From the NCBI RefSeq assembly GCF_025397915.1, contig NZ_JALIDZ010000001.1:558001-622000 (forward strand): 64,000 nucleotides of DNA, given 5' to 3'. The notes under the pieces are model-generated. The model saw only the letters and a program-made list of their open reading frames with translations, was not told the origin of the DNA and made no database searches. Source of the stretch: Microbaculum marinisediminis (GTDB lineage Bacteria > Pseudomonadota > Alphaproteobacteria > Rhizobiales > Tepidamorphaceae). A program made the position numbers and the translations under genes. Shown here piece after piece: positions 34,506-44,826 of this stretch (positions within the stretch are counted from its first letter, which is position 1; every line of letters begins with the position of its first letter).

Positions 34506-35402
34506 ATGACCGACGACAAGAAGGCCGAAGCGCAGGGGCAGGCCCGCATTCTGGCCGAGGCCCTGCCCTACATGCTGCGCTACGACGAGCAGACCGTCGT
34601 GGTGAAATACGGCGGCCATGCCATGGGCGATCCGGATCTCGCCCGCGCCTTCGCCAAGGACATCACGCTCTTGAAGACCTCGGGCATCCACCCGATCGTG
34701 GTGCACGGCGGCGGCCCGCAGATCGGCGCGATGCTCGACAAGCTCGGCATCAAATCGGAATTCCGCGCCGGCCTGCGCATCACCGACCGGGCGATGGTCG
34801 AGGTCGTCGAGATGGTCCTGGCCGGGCGCATCAACAAGGAAATCGTCCAGTCGATCAACCGCGAGGGCGGCAAGGCCATCGGCCTGTGCGGCAAGGACGG
34901 CAACCTGATGACCGTGCGCAAGGTGACGCGCACCGTGGTCGACCCCGATTCCAACATCGAAAAGGTCGTCGACCTCGGCTTCGTCGGCGAGCCCGACAAG
35001 GTCAATCCGTCGGTGCTGCAGATGGTCTCCAAGGAAGACCTGATCCCCGTCGTCGCGCCGGTCTCGCCCGGTCCCGACGGCGAGACCTACAACGTCAACG
35101 CCGATTCCTTCGCAGGCTCCGTCGCCGGCGCGCTGCACGCCAAGCGCCTGCTGTTCCTCACCGATGTCGACGGCGTGCTCGACGCCGACAAGCGGCTGAT
35201 CAAGGAGCTGACGGTCGACGAGGCGCGCAAGCTGATCGACAACGGCACCATCTCCGGCGGCATGATCCCCAAGGTCGAGACCTGCATCGACGCGGTGGAC
35301 AAGGGCGTCGAGGGCGTCGTCATCCTCAACGGCAAGGTGCCGCACGCCGTCCTGCTTGAACTCTTCACCGAACATGGCGCCGGCACGCTGATCACGCCGT
35401 GA
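34506..35402 (+). CDS. argB: Acetylglutamate kinase
   Basis: 298-residue enzyme that phosphorylates N-acetylglutamate in arginine synthesis. The signatures are [43 protein letters not shown] and [10 protein letters not shown], covering substrate and ATP sites of the amino acid kinase fold. The likely start is ATG at 34506; an in-frame ATG at 34482 would add eight residues and neither has a strong ribosome site. It follows engB as in other Rhizobiales. Confidence 0.95.
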   Translation: MTDDKKAEAQGQARILAEALPYMLRYDEQTVVVKYGGHAMGDPDLARAFAKDITLLKTSGIHPIVVHGGGPQIGAMLDKLGIKSEFRAGLRITDRAMVEVVEMVLAGRINKEIVQSINREGGKAIGLCGKDGNLMTVRKVTRTVVDPDSNIEKVVDLGFVGEPDKVNPSVLQMVSKEDLIPVVAPVSPGPDGETYNVNADSFAGSVAGALHAKRLLFLTDVDGVLDADKRLIKELTVDEARKLIDNGTISGGMIPKVETCIDAVDKGVEGVVILNGKVPHAVLLELFTEHGAGTLITP

Positions 35403-35476
35403 CGGAGCAGCGCGCGGACGGACCGGCGATGGGCGCGGAACGACCTTCGAGACGTTCAGGCCGCGGTCTTTTCCTG

Positions 35477-35684
35477 CGCAGAGCGGTTCCCGCGCTGCGC
35501 GACCCCTCTCCCCATCCCTCCCCCACAAGGGGGGAGGGGGACCTCCTGGCACCTCCGAGCGCTACTCTCGACCTTCAGCGGATGCACGATATGAAGCGGT
35601 TGCTGAGCGCAGCCCCCTTGCACACGACTTCCCTCCCCCCTTGCGGGGGAGGGTCAGGGAGAGGGGTTGCCCGACGCAGAGCGG
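35477..35684. repeat. MITE-like element: two inverted copies of a CCCTCTCCC palindrome
   Basis: Copy one (about 35501-35541) and copy two (about 35629-35668) are near-identical in inverted orientation, each with a CCCTCCCCC-x-CAAGGGGGGAGGG core that is itself a hairpin. The unit is bordered by a 10-bp direct repeat CGCAGAGCGG (35477-35486 and 35675-35684) that looks like a target duplication. It fills most of the 35403-35741 gap, which has no gene. Confidence 0.5.
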
Positions 35685-35741
35685 CGGGCGAGAAAGTTTT
35701 TTCGCGCGGCGGCGCGGTCACCGGCAATGGGAATGTTCGCG

Positions 35742-36473
35742 ATGTCTGAGACGTCCTCCTCCCCTGACGCCTTTTCCGGCGTCGACACCTGGATCTTCGA
35801 TCTCGACAACACGCTGTATCCGCCGCACTCGAACCTGTTCGCCCAGGTCGACAAGAAGATGGGCACGTTCATCTCGCGGCTTCTCGACGTCGACCTGATG
35901 GAGGCGAAGCGGGTCCAGAAGACGTTCTACAAGACCTACGGAACGACGCTGCGCGGCCTGATGACGGAGCATGGCGTCGATCCGCACGAGTTCCTCGCCT
36001 ATGTCCACGAGATCGATCACTCGCCGATCGAGCCCGACCCGGCGCTGGGCGCCGCCCTCAGCCTGCTGCCCGGCCGCAAGTTCGTGCTGACCAACGGGTC
36101 GCGGGCGCATGCCGACGCGATCGTACGGCGGCTCGGCATCGAGGAGCATTTCGAGGATCTGTTCGACATCATCGCCGCGGACTTCGAACCGAAGCCGGGA
36201 CTGGCGCCGTATGATCGATTCGTCACGAAGTACGGCATCGCGCCGGGCCGGTCGGCGATGTTCGAGGACCTGCCGCGCAACCTCGAGGTGCCGCATACGC
36301 TCGGCATGCGCACGGTGCTCGTGGTCGCCGCGCCCGATACGCCGCAGGAGACGCTCGCCTACCGGCAGCGCTGGGAAGTGGAGATCGGAACCGCGGCCCA
36401 CATCGACCATGTCACCGACGATCTCGCCGATTTCCTGGTGAGCGTCGCCGAGACGACCACCGGGCGAGATTGA
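35742..36473 (+). CDS. HAD-family pyrimidine 5'-nucleotidase
   Basis: 243-residue haloacid-dehalogenase-type phosphatase resembling SDT1/YjjG pyrimidine nucleotidases. Motif I is [11 protein letters not shown] (nucleophile and acid Asp), motif II is [12 protein letters not shown], and motif III/IV includes KPGLAPYD and [12 protein letters not shown]. The start at ATG 35742 (MSETSSS) is one of three close Met codons. It lies between argB and dapD as in Brucella-like genomes. It probably dephosphorylates pyrimidine nucleoside monophosphates; physiological role uncertain. Confidence 0.85.
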   Translation: MSETSSSPDAFSGVDTWIFDLDNTLYPPHSNLFAQVDKKMGTFISRLLDVDLMEAKRVQKTFYKTYGTTLRGLMTEHGVDPHEFLAYVHEIDHSPIEPDPALGAALSLLPGRKFVLTNGSRAHADAIVRRLGIEEHFEDLFDIIAADFEPKPGLAPYDRFVTKYGIAPGRSAMFEDLPRNLEVPHTLGMRTVLVVAAPDTPQETLAYRQRWEVEIGTAAHIDHVTDDLADFLVSVAETTTGRD

Positions 36474-36528
36474 CAGGGCCGCCTGCCCGAATAAGGTCCG
36501 CCGCAATCGATCACGACGGGAGAGAACC

Positions 36529-37374
36529 GTGGACGCCGCACGCGCCGAAGCCATTATCGAAACCGCCTGGGAAAACCGGGCCGACGTCAATCCGGAAACC
36601 ACGGGCGAGGTCCGCGAGGCCGTCGAGGCGTCGCTTGACCTGCTCGACTCCGGCCAGCGCCGCGTCGCCGAGAAGCAGGGCGGCGACTGGGTCGTCAATC
36701 AGTGGCTGAAGAAGGCCGTGTTGCTGTCGTTCCGGCTCAACGACATGTCCGTCATCCCGGGCGGACCGGGCAACGCCGTGTGGTGGGACAAGGTTCCCTC
36801 GAAGTTCGACAACTGGGGTGCCGAGCACTTCAACGACGCCGGCTTCCGCGCCGTGCCGAACTGCATCGTGCGCCGGTCGGCCCATATCGCCAAGGGCGTG
36901 GTGCTGATGCCCTCCTTCGTCAATCTCGGCGCCTATGTCGACGAGGGCACCATGGTCGATACCTGGGCGACCGTCGGCTCGTGCGCGCAGATCGGCAAGA
37001 ACTGCCACATCTCGGGCGGCGCCGGCATCGGCGGCGTTCTGGAGCCGCTGCAGGCCGGCCCGGTCATCATCGAGGACAACTGCTTCATCGGCGCGCGCGC
37101 CGAGGTGGCCGAGGGCGTCATCGTGCGCGAAGGCTCGGTGCTGTCGATGGGCGTCTATCTCGGCGCGTCCACCAAGATCGTCGACCGCGCCACGGGCGAG
37201 ATCTTCTACGGCGAGGTGCCGCCCTATTCCGTCGTCGTGTCCGGCACCTTGCCCTCCGACAAGTCCGCCGGCGACGGCAAGCCGAACCCGAGCCTCTACT
37301 GCGCGGTGATCGTCAAGCGGGTCGACGAGCGCACCCGCTCCAAGACCTCGATAAACGAGTTGTTGCGCGACTGA
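36529..37374 (+). CDS. dapD: Tetrahydrodipicolinate N-succinyltransferase
   Basis: 281-residue enzyme of the succinylase branch of lysine and diaminopimelate synthesis. The N-terminal helical domain is followed by a left-handed beta-helix of hexapeptide repeats ([35 protein letters not shown]). Start is GTG at 36529. The pathway partner dapE is found 8 kb downstream. Motifs and length match the family fully. Confidence 0.95.
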   Translation: MDAARAEAIIETAWENRADVNPETTGEVREAVEASLDLLDSGQRRVAEKQGGDWVVNQWLKKAVLLSFRLNDMSVIPGGPGNAVWWDKVPSKFDNWGAEHFNDAGFRAVPNCIVRRSAHIAKGVVLMPSFVNLGAYVDEGTMVDTWATVGSCAQIGKNCHISGGAGIGGVLEPLQAGPVIIEDNCFIGARAEVAEGVIVREGSVLSMGVYLGASTKIVDRATGEIFYGEVPPYSVVVSGTLPSDKSAGDGKPNPSLYCAVIVKRVDERTRSKTSINELLRD

Positions 37375-37381
37375 CCGTTTT

Positions 37382-37400
37382 CCCGGCGCCCGGGGCTTTT
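37382..37400 (+). terminator. Possible intrinsic terminator after dapD
   Basis: CCCGG (37382-37386), loop CGC, and CCGGG (37390-37394) form a short stem followed by GCTTTTG. The T-run is interrupted and short, so this is a weak candidate 8 bp after the dapD stop. Confidence 0.35.
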
Positions 37401-37484
37401 GCCGACGACGAATCGACCCCGATCGCTTAGCCTTTGCCGTTGCGGAAGCGGGGAACCCGCTTCCGCCGGCGAGAGGAGGCAAGC

Positions 37485-37829
37485 ATGGATTTCAACTACC
37501 TGTTCACGAGCTTCGAGGGGCGCATCAGCCGCCAGCCGTTCTGGATCGGCGCGGTGATCCTGTGGGTCATCCACTGGGTGGCGGCAGCGATCCTGTACGG
37601 GCTGTTCGGGGAAGGCTTCGCGAACATCCTGTTCACGATCGTCTCCCTGGTGCTGCTCTATCCCGGCCTCGCCCTCGGCGCGAAGCGCTGGCACGACCGG
37701 GACAAGTCGGCGTGGTGGCTGCTGATCGTGCTGGTCCCCGTCGTCGGCGCGCTCTGGTATCTGATCGAATGCGGTTTCCTGCGCGGCACCGAAGGCGAGA
37801 ACCGCTACGGACCGGATCCGCTCGCCTGA
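37485..37829 (+). CDS. DUF805 membrane protein (copy 1)
   Basis: 114-residue DUF805 protein with a GAGGAGGCAAGC ribosome site before the ATG at 37485. The family signature is FNGRISRQPFW-like (FEGRISRQPFWIG), then helices around 24-45 and 50-65, the basic loop KRWHDRDKSAWW, and a last helix with GALWYLIECGFLRGTEG. Three or four membrane segments. The function of the family is not established. A second member follows, so they may act together. Confidence 0.85.
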   Translation: MDFNYLFTSFEGRISRQPFWIGAVILWVIHWVAAAILYGLFGEGFANILFTIVSLVLLYPGLALGAKRWHDRDKSAWWLLIVLVPVVGALWYLIECGFLRGTEGENRYGPDPLA

Positions 37830-37987
37830 CACCGACGCGGACCGAACGACACGCGCCCCGAAATGCCCCGGTGATCCCCAGGCGGATCACCGGCCTGATT
37901 GCCGCCCGGATTACAGCATGGATTGCCCATCAGGGCTCCGATCTTATATGTCGGCGGTCGACTGTCGGTCGCGCGGAGAGGAATCCT

Positions 37988-38395
37988 TTGGCGAACAATC
38001 CCCAGATCCAGGGCCCCCGGAGTGCCGAACAAGAGGCGGGGCGCGAGGCGTTCGCGTGGCTGTTCTTCGGATTCAACGGCCGCATCGGCCGCGAAGCCTA
38101 CTGGCTCGCGATCGGGCTTTTGTGGAGCGTGCTGTTCGTCACCATCAGCCTGCTCGTGTCCGCCGTCGGCCAGGAGGCGGCCGCCGGGCCGACCCTCATG
38201 CTGGGCCTCGCCTCGCTGTGGCTGGAGATGGCGATCCTGGTGAAGCGCCAGCACGACCGGGGCCTGCCCTGGTTCTGGTGCCTGCTCGCCTTCGTTCCGG
38301 TCGTCGGGATGATCTGGGTGGTGGCGGCCGGGGTGATCCCCGGTGACGAGGGGCCGAACGCCTTCGGCGACCGCGCCGATACTCCGCCGGCCTGA
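37988..38395 (+). CDS. DUF805 membrane protein (copy 2)
   Basis: 135-residue DUF805 protein. I chose TTG at 37988 because GAGAGG lies six bases upstream, and the protein then begins MANNPQIQGPRSAEQEAGRE. The family motif is FFGFNGRIGREAYWLAIG, then three helices, the basic loop KRQHDRGLPWFW, and GVIPGDEGPN. Paralogue of the preceding gene (160 bp away). Compared with copy 1 it has a longer polar N-terminus. Role unknown. Confidence 0.8.
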   Translation: MANNPQIQGPRSAEQEAGREAFAWLFFGFNGRIGREAYWLAIGLLWSVLFVTISLLVSAVGQEAAAGPTLMLGLASLWLEMAILVKRQHDRGLPWFWCLLAFVPVVGMIWVVAAGVIPGDEGPNAFGDRADTPPA

Positions 38396-38462
38396 GCCCT
38401 CGCCAATCTGAATACCCGGTGCCCTGAACTGCCGGCGTCCTGAAGTCCCGGCCTTCCGGCGG

Positions 38463-39659
38463 TCACTCGCCGGCGAGAAGACGCGGGCCGGGCGGCGCCT
38501 TGTCCTCCACCGACGCCCCGCCATTGTCCTCTTCCAGGTCGAGCTGGCCGATCTTCTCGCCGCGCTTGATGATCTTGTCGGTCGAGGTGAGGATCTGCTC
38601 GATGTCGCGACCGGCCTGGCCGTGATGCTGCTGCAGCTTCGACACCCGCTCCTGCAGGCGGCGCACGTCTTCCGACAGCATCGTCACCTCCTTGTGGATC
38701 AGGTGGGCCTGCTCGCGCATGCGCGCGTCGCGCAGGATCGACTGCATCACCTGGATCGACAGCATCAGCATCGACGGGCCGACGACGATGATGCGGGCGC
38801 GGTGGGCCTTCTGGACGACGTCCTCGAAATGCTCGTGCAGGTCGGCGTAGATCGATTCCGAGGGCACGAACATGATCGCCAGGTCCTGGGTCTCGCCCGG
38901 GATGAAATAGCGCTCGCGGATATCGGTGACGTGCTTGAGGAAATCGGTGCGCAGGCGCTGCGCAGCGATCTTGCGGGCGTCCTCGACCTCCGCCTCCCGG
39001 AACGCGCCGAACGCCTCCAGGGGAAACTTCGCGTCGATGACCAGCACGGCCTCGGTATTGGGAAAACGGACGATGCAGTCCGGACGCCGGTTGTTCGACA
39101 GCGTCCACTGGAACTCGTAGGCGCCGGCCGGCAGGCCGTCGCGGACGATCGCTTCCATCCGGCCCTGGCCGAAGGCGCCGCGGGTCTGCTTGTTGGCGAG
39201 GATCTGGTTGAGGCCGACCACCTCCTTCGACAACTCGGTGATGTTCTTCTGCGCCCGGTCGATGACGGCGAGCCGCTCGTTCAGCTTCGACAGGCTGTCA
39301 TGGGTGGCCCGCGTCTGGGTCTCCACCGACTGGCCGAGCCGCTGGCCGAACTTGTCGAGGCGCTCGTTGAGGCCGCGCGCCAGATCGGCATGGCGGGTCC
39401 CGAACACCTCGGCCATGGTCTGCATGCGGCCGGTCAGCTCGGCCTGGGTGCGGCTCATGTCCGCCTGGGCGCGGACCATCTCGGTGAGCTGGCGCTCGGC
39501 CTCCTCGCGGCGGCGCACTTCCTCGGCATCCGGGCGCCGCGACCGGAAGACGCCGATCAGGATCAGCAACAGGACCACGAAAAACAGCGCGGCGCCGGCG
39601 AGAGCGCCCTCGCCGACGGTGAACAGGCGACCCGAGATTTCGACAAGCGGCTGATCCAT
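38463..39659 (-). CDS. rmuC: DNA recombination protein RmuC
   Basis: 398-residue protein from ATG at 39659. An N-terminal membrane helix (about 20-38) is followed by long coiled coils (about 45-150) and the RmuC nuclease-like core ([20 protein letters not shown], with the acidic residues of a PD-(D/E)xK fold; [21 protein letters not shown]). Family members limit DNA inversions and rearrangements. Antisense to the neighbouring def-fmt cluster, with a 114-bp divergent gap at 39660-39773. Confidence 0.9.
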   Translation of the reverse strand: MDQPLVEISGRLFTVGEGALAGAALFFVVLLLILIGVFRSRRPDAEEVRRREEAERQLTEMVRAQADMSRTQAELTGRMQTMAEVFGTRHADLARGLNERLDKFGQRLGQSVETQTRATHDSLSKLNERLAVIDRAQKNITELSKEVVGLNQILANKQTRGAFGQGRMEAIVRDGLPAGAYEFQWTLSNNRRPDCIVRFPNTEAVLVIDAKFPLEAFGAFREAEVEDARKIAAQRLRTDFLKHVTDIRERYFIPGETQDLAIMFVPSESIYADLHEHFEDVVQKAHRARIIVVGPSMLMLSIQVMQSILRDARMREQAHLIHKEVTMLSEDVRRLQERVSKLQQHHGQAGRDIEQILTSTDKIIKRGEKIGQLDLEEDNGGASVEDKAPPGPRLLAGE

Positions 39660-39773
39660 GCCACCAAGTCTAGTCGATTCTTCTCGCATTGCGAGATCAA
39701 AACGCGAACATTCCCCGGCGCGCGGCCAATGCGCCGCGTTGACCCGGGCCGGGCTTTCTCCTATCTGAGCGCC

Positions 39774-40352
39774 ATGACAATTCGCGACATCGTCTACATT
39801 CCCGATCCCGTCCTGCGCCAGGTCTGCGAGCCCGTCCCGGCGGTGGACGACGACGTGCGCGCCCTCCTGGACGACATGCTGGCCACCATGTACGAGGCGC
39901 CGGGCATCGGGCTCGCCGCCTGTCAGGTCGGCGTCCTGAAGCGCATCGTCGTCATCGACGTGTCGAAGGAAGACGATCCGAAGGCGCCGATCTGCCTCGT
40001 CAATCCGGAAATCACCTGGACCTCGGAGGAGACCTCGACCTACGAGGAGGGCTGCCTGTCGATCCCCGACTATTACGAGGAGGTCGAGCGGCCGGCCGCC
40101 TGCACCGTCCGGTTCCTCGACCGCGACGGCAAGGAGCAGGAGCTTTCGTGCGAGGGGCTGCTGGCGACCTGCGTGCAGCACGAGGTCGATCACCTAAACG
40201 GCGTCCTGTTCATCGATCACATCTCCAAGCTGAAGCGCGACCGGGTGGTCAAGAAGTTCACCAAGGCCGCCAGGCGCGGCGAGATGCCCGAGTTCAAGCG
40301 CCGCCGCGCCGCCGAACCCGCCGGGGACAGCGAGCAGCCGGCGGCCGAATGA
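39774..40352 (+). CDS. def: Peptide deformylase
   Basis: 192-residue iron/zinc enzyme that removes the formyl group from new proteins. All three motifs are present: [18 protein letters not shown] (metal-binding Cys) and QHEVDHLNG (HExxH). It starts at the ATG at 39774 and lies 46 bp before fmt, the formylating enzyme, in the standard def-fmt operon. The Ala/Arg-rich C-terminal tail is slightly long but otherwise normal. Confidence 0.96.
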   Translation: MTIRDIVYIPDPVLRQVCEPVPAVDDDVRALLDDMLATMYEAPGIGLAACQVGVLKRIVVIDVSKEDDPKAPICLVNPEITWTSEETSTYEEGCLSIPDYYEEVERPAACTVRFLDRDGKEQELSCEGLLATCVQHEVDHLNGVLFIDHISKLKRDRVVKKFTKAARRGEMPEFKRRRAAEPAGDSEQPAAE

Positions 40353-40398
40353 GCCCCGGGCGCGACCGTCCCGCCCCGCGACCAGGACACGACCTGCC

Positions 40399-41325
40399 GT
40401 GACACTTCGCCTCGTTTTCATGGGAACGCCGGATTTCGCGGTGCCGACGCTGACCGAGATCGTCGGCGCGGGCCACGAGGTCGTCGCCGTCTACTCGCAG
40501 CCGCCGCGGCCGGCCGGGCGCGGGATGGCCGAGCGCAAGAGCCCCGTTCATGCGGCGGCGGACCGGTTCGGCCTGCCGGTTCTGACCCCGAAGACCCTGA
40601 AAGACGAAACGGCCCAGGCCGCCTTCGCCGCGCACGGCGCCGACGCGGCGGTGGTCGTCGCCTACGGGCTGATCCTGCCGAAAGCCGTCCTCGAGGCGCC
40701 GGCGCAGGGCTGCTTCAACCTGCATGCATCGCTATTGCCGCGCTGGCGCGGCGCCGCCCCGATCCAGCGGGCGATCATGGCCGGCGACCGCGAGACCGGC
40801 GTCGCCGTCATGCGCATGGCCGAGGGGCTCGATACCGGCCCCGTCTGCATGGAGGAACGGCTCGCGATCGGACCCGACATGACCGCCGGCGAGCTGCACG
40901 ACCGGCTGGCTCTGATCGGCGCGGGGCTGATGGTGCGCGCGCTCGCCGCGCTGTCGCGCGACAGCCTGGACTGCCGCGACCAGCCGGAAGACGGCGTCAC
41001 CTATGCCAGCAAGATCGACAAGGCCGAGGCCCGCATCGACTGGGCGCGCCCGTCCCAAGCCGTCCACGACCAAATCCGCGGCCTGTCGCCGTTTCCCGGA
41101 GCCTGGTTCGACCTGGCCGGGGAGCGCGTGAAGGTGCTCCGCTCGCAGAGCATGGATCGCGATGGCCCCGAGGCCCCCGGCACGCTCGTAGACGAGGGCG
41201 GGATCGTCGCCTGCGCGGACGGTGCGATCCGGCTCGTCGATATCCAGCGGCCCGGCCGCCAACAGATGAGCTATGCGGAATTCGCACGGGGCGCCCGGCT
41301 GAAAAAGGGTATACTGTTCGGGTAA
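40399..41325 (+). CDS. fmt: Methionyl-tRNA formyltransferase
   Basis: 308-residue enzyme that formylates initiator Met-tRNA with 10-formyl-tetrahydrofolate. Signatures are [11 protein letters not shown] at the start, the folate site [20 protein letters not shown] and the DTG motif [10 protein letters not shown]. The C-terminal OB-like tRNA-binding domain is complete. Start is GTG at 40399. It is second in def-fmt; truA, often the third gene, is elsewhere (46.7 kb) on the other strand here. Confidence 0.96.
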   Translation: MTLRLVFMGTPDFAVPTLTEIVGAGHEVVAVYSQPPRPAGRGMAERKSPVHAAADRFGLPVLTPKTLKDETAQAAFAAHGADAAVVVAYGLILPKAVLEAPAQGCFNLHASLLPRWRGAAPIQRAIMAGDRETGVAVMRMAEGLDTGPVCMEERLAIGPDMTAGELHDRLALIGAGLMVRALAALSRDSLDCRDQPEDGVTYASKIDKAEARIDWARPSQAVHDQIRGLSPFPGAWFDLAGERVKVLRSQSMDRDGPEAPGTLVDEGGIVACADGAIRLVDIQRPGRQQMSYAEFARGARLKKGILFG

Positions 41326-41354
41326 GCTGGCTAACCGCCCAATGAAAGACGAAC

Positions 41355-41879
41355 ATGTCTTCAGACAAAAATGTGGATGGCGTAACCATCCGCCAGGAAG
41401 CACCCGCCGACGTCTCCGCAATCCGCTGCGTCATATCCGCCGCCTTCGACAGCGAGCTTGAAGCCAAGCTGATCGACAAGCTGCGCAAGGACGGCGACCT
41501 CGTCCTGTCCCTCGTGGCGGAAAAGGACGGCAAGATCGTCGGCTATGCCGGCTTCTCGCGGCTGAGGATCGAAGGCAGCGACAACCGCGCGACCGCGCTC
41601 GCGCCGGTCGCCGTGGCCCGTTGCTACCAGCGCCGCGGCGTCGGCACGGCACTGGTGCGCGACGGCATCGGCCGGCTCGAGGAGGCGGGCGAGGATCTCG
41701 TCTTCGTGCTCGGCGACCCGCCCTACTACAAGCGCTTCGGCTTCGATTCGCGGATCGCCAGCCACTACTGCGCGCAGTGGTCGGGCCCGGCCTTCATGGC
41801 GCTGGCGCTCGAACCCGGCGGCCAGGCGACGCACCGCCCGCAGGTGGTCTACCCCGCGGCGTTCGAGGCGTTCGGCTGA
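41355..41879 (+). CDS. GNAT-family N-acetyltransferase
   Basis: 174-residue acetyltransferase. The acetyl-CoA motif is VARCYQRRGVGTALVRDGIG (R/Q-x-x-G-x-G/A within), preceded by LAPVAV. The C-terminal FVLGDPPYYKRFGFD pattern is typical of the YhbS-type subgroup. Start at ATG 41355, 29 bp after fmt. The substrate is unknown. Confidence 0.85.
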   Translation: MSSDKNVDGVTIRQEAPADVSAIRCVISAAFDSELEAKLIDKLRKDGDLVLSLVAEKDGKIVGYAGFSRLRIEGSDNRATALAPVAVARCYQRRGVGTALVRDGIGRLEEAGEDLVFVLGDPPYYKRFGFDSRIASHYCAQWSGPAFMALALEPGGQATHRPQVVYPAAFEAFG

Positions 41880-41893
41880 CCTAGCGGCCGGAT

Positions 41894-43195
41894 CTACGCC
41901 CGCCGGGCGTCGTCGCAAAGGTCGCGGACGCGGTACAGGGCGTGCGCGACCGGCAGGAACCACGGCCGGCCGAAATGCCAGAACCGGGTCGAGAACTCGG
42001 TCTTCATGAAGGCGGTTTCCGCCTCGGCGCGGCCGAGCATCGCCAGCGCGACCTTGTTGCCGAGATAGGGCGCCATCGCGTTGCCGCTTCCCGAGAACCC
42101 CATCGCATGCCAGTGCCCGTCGATCCTGCCGATATGCGGCAGGAAGCCGAAGGTGAAGCCGAGCCGGCCGTTCCAGCTGTGGGTGATCCCGACCGGCTCC
42201 AGCGCCGGGAAGATCTCCCGCATCAGCCCCCTGATGACCGACGTCGCGGTGTCCTGCGAGACCTGGTGCATGGCCGCGCGGGCGCCGAAGACGAGCCGTT
42301 TGCCGTCCGGGGACAGGCGGTAGTAGCAATGCCGGTTGCGGGTCTCCACCACCATGCGGCGGCCCGGCATGAGCGACCGGATCAGATCCTCGGGCAGCGC
42401 CTCGGTCGCCGCGATATAGCTCGAGACCGGAATGATGCGCCGCATCAGCGGGCGGAAGCGACGGCGGGTGTAGCCGTTGGTCGCCATCAGCACCGCATCG
42501 GCCTGCACGTCGCCACGCGTCGTCGACACGCGGTGCCCGGTTCGCGACGGCGCGACGCCACGCACCAGCGTCGGCGCGGAAACCACAACGCCTGCCCGGC
42601 GGGCGGCGTTCAGGAGCCCGGCATGATACTTGCCGGGATGCAGCCCGCCGTGATCGGGCAGCAGCAGGCCGCCGGCATAGAAATCGGAGCCGATCTCGCG
42701 GCGCTGATCGGCCCTGGGGACCATCTCGGCGTTGATCGGAACGATTGTCCTGAGCCGCTCGATGGTCCGGGCGGTCTCGTCGTAGACGTCGGGGCTGCGC
42801 TGGCCGCTGAAGCGGCCGTGGACATGAAAGTCGCAGTCGATCGCCTCGTCCCGGATGAGCCGCTTCACGAAGTCGAGCGAGTCGACATGGGCTTCGCGCA
42901 GCAGGGAATGGGCCGTCTCGGTGCCGTAGCGGGCGACGAGCTGGTCGATCGAAAGCCGGTGGCCGCCGCCGACCATGCCGCCGTTGCGGGTGCTGGCGCC
43001 GTAGCCCGGCGCCTCGGAATCGACCAGAAGGACCGAGGCCCCGTTCCTGGCAAGCGTCAGCGCCGCGGTCGTGCCGGTGAGCCCGGCACCGACCACCACG
43101 ACATCCACCTGCCCCGGCACTGCGGCGTCCGCCTCGGCTTGCGGCGCGGCGGGCGGGGCATCCTCCCACCAGTACGGATCGGGCTTCGGCGCCAT
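41894..43195 (-). CDS. FAD-dependent amine oxidoreductase (DAO family)
   Basis: 433-residue flavoprotein of the D-amino-acid oxidase fold. The N-terminal dinucleotide motif is VVVVGAGLTGTTAALTLARNG, then GYGASTRNGGMVGGG. The C-terminal HWHAMGFSGSGNAMAPYLG closes the FAD site. It begins with a PYWWED segment as in gamma-glutamylputrescine oxidase (PuuB-like) proteins, so polyamine or glycine-betaine-type amine oxidation is likely, but the substrate is not determined. Alternative GTG start three bases upstream (43198). A standalone gene, convergent with the GNAT gene. Confidence 0.82.
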   Translation of the reverse strand: MAPKPDPYWWEDAPPAAPQAEADAAVPGQVDVVVVGAGLTGTTAALTLARNGASVLLVDSEAPGYGASTRNGGMVGGGHRLSIDQLVARYGTETAHSLLREAHVDSLDFVKRLIRDEAIDCDFHVHGRFSGQRSPDVYDETARTIERLRTIVPINAEMVPRADQRREIGSDFYAGGLLLPDHGGLHPGKYHAGLLNAARRAGVVVSAPTLVRGVAPSRTGHRVSTTRGDVQADAVLMATNGYTRRRFRPLMRRIIPVSSYIAATEALPEDLIRSLMPGRRMVVETRNRHCYYRLSPDGKRLVFGARAAMHQVSQDTATSVIRGLMREIFPALEPVGITHSWNGRLGFTFGFLPHIGRIDGHWHAMGFSGSGNAMAPYLGNKVALAMLGRAEAETAFMKTEFSTRFWHFGRPWFLPVAHALYRVRDLCDDARRA

Positions 43196-43295
43196 CACGC
43201 CCCTCCTCGACGGTCGTCGGCGATCCTATCGGAAAAAACCGTGACAGGCGGCATCCTGCGCCGCCTTGACCTTGGTCACGTCGAAGTGGCGGGCG

Positions 43296-44678
43296 CTACC
43301 CTGCCGGAAGTGGCGCCGGGGCCGGCTTCGGCTTGTCGAAATGGCCGCGCAGCTGCAGCCACCACAACAGCGCGAGGCCGGGAATGGCGGCAAGCGCGGT
43401 GATGGCGAAGAAGGTCGCCCAGCCGAACGCCTCGGCGGCGTAGCCGGCATTGGCCGCCAGCACGGTGCGGCCGACCGCGGCAAGCGCCGTCAAGAGCGCG
43501 AACTGGGTCGCGGTGTGGCGCGCGTCGTTGCAGAGGCTGGAGAGATAGGCGACGAAAATCACCGTGCCGATGCCACCGGTGAAGTTCTCGACCGCGATGG
43601 TGACGGCAAGCGCGGTGTTGTTCACCCCGACGATCGCCTGCCAGACGAACACCAGGTTCGAGCCCATCTGCAGGAAGCCGGCGATCCACAGCATCGTGAC
43701 CATCGACATGGCGCGCAGCATGAAGCCGCCGGCGAACCCGCCCGCCAGCACCGCGAACAGGCCGACGCCCTTGACGATGCCGGCATAGGCGAGCTTGTCG
43801 AAGCCGATCGAGATCACGAACGGCCCGGTCATGACGCCGGCGAAGGCATCGCAGAACTTGTAGAGCACGACGAAGGCGAGGACCGCGATCGCGTCCTTGC
43901 GGCCCAGGAACTCGGCGAAGGCGTCGACGGCCGTGCGGCCGACGCGGACCGCCGCGTTGCGGTCGTCCGCCATGCCCTCCGGCTCCGCGGGCTCGCGCCC
44001 GGCCAGCGCCGCGCCGGTGCCGATCAGGACGAAGACGGCCATCACCGCGTAGGCCCAGGACCACCCCTGCACCGTATCGACGCCATAGCCTTCCAGGATG
44101 GCGACGAGGCTGACGCAGCCCGCGGTCGATATGAGCATGCCGATGCGATAGGCGGACACGAACCAGGCCATGCCGGCGGCCTGTTCCTCGGTCTTCAGGC
44201 TTTCGACCCGGAAGGCGTCGATGACGATGTCCTGGGTGGCGGACGCCGCCGCCACCAGTACCGCGCCGAGCGCCACGAACCAGGGATCGACCAGCGGATC
44301 GACGAAGCCGAGATAGACGATCGCGGCCATCAGCAGGAGCTGCGTGAAGACCAGCCAGCCGCGCCGGCGCCCCAGCCACCGCGACAGCACGGGAACCCGC
44401 GTCGCATCGACCAGTGGCGCCCACAGGAACTTGACCGTGTAGGGCAGGCCGACCAGCGAGAACAGGCCGATGGTGCCGAGGTCGACGCCGACATCGGTCA
44501 TGCGGATGGCCAGCGTCGATCCGGAAAGCGCCAGCGGCAGGCCGGAGGAAAACCCGAGAAACAGGATCACCAGCACGCGCCGTTCGAGAAAAACGGCGAG
44601 CGCGGCGGCGAGCCGCTCGGGCAGCGGCTTGCGCGGCTCGCTTCGTTCCACGGCTGCGGAGGCCTCGCTGGGCGGCAT
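43296..44678 (-). CDS. ampG: AmpG-like muropeptide permease (MFS)
   Basis: 460-residue major facilitator with about 12-14 hydrophobic helices. AmpG features include FSSGLPLALSGSTLAIRMTD at the first helix and LVGLPYTVKFLWAPLVDAT, then ATQDIVIDAFRVE. It imports anhydro-muropeptides from the periplasm for cell-wall recycling, and through them can influence chromosomal beta-lactamase induction. The ATG at 44678 is used. Divergent from dapE, another gene linked to cell-wall precursor supply. Confidence 0.88.
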   Translation of the reverse strand: MPPSEASAAVERSEPRKPLPERLAAALAVFLERRVLVILFLGFSSGLPLALSGSTLAIRMTDVGVDLGTIGLFSLVGLPYTVKFLWAPLVDATRVPVLSRWLGRRRGWLVFTQLLLMAAIVYLGFVDPLVDPWFVALGAVLVAAASATQDIVIDAFRVESLKTEEQAAGMAWFVSAYRIGMLISTAGCVSLVAILEGYGVDTVQGWSWAYAVMAVFVLIGTGAALAGREPAEPEGMADDRNAAVRVGRTAVDAFAEFLGRKDAIAVLAFVVLYKFCDAFAGVMTGPFVISIGFDKLAYAGIVKGVGLFAVLAGGFAGGFMLRAMSMVTMLWIAGFLQMGSNLVFVWQAIVGVNNTALAVTIAVENFTGGIGTVIFVAYLSSLCNDARHTATQFALLTALAAVGRTVLAANAGYAAEAFGWATFFAITALAAIPGLALLWWLQLRGHFDKPKPAPAPLPAG

Positions 44679-44826
44679 GTCGATCCTCGTCGATCCTGTC
44701 GCGAATCAGAGGCCTCACCGTAGAGCCAGAGTATGGCGAGGGACAGGGCCGCGATTGACCTTGCCCCAGGGGCCGGGCTAGAGCCTTGCCGGTCACTGTT
44801 GCCTCGAAACAACGACTGCCGGGACC

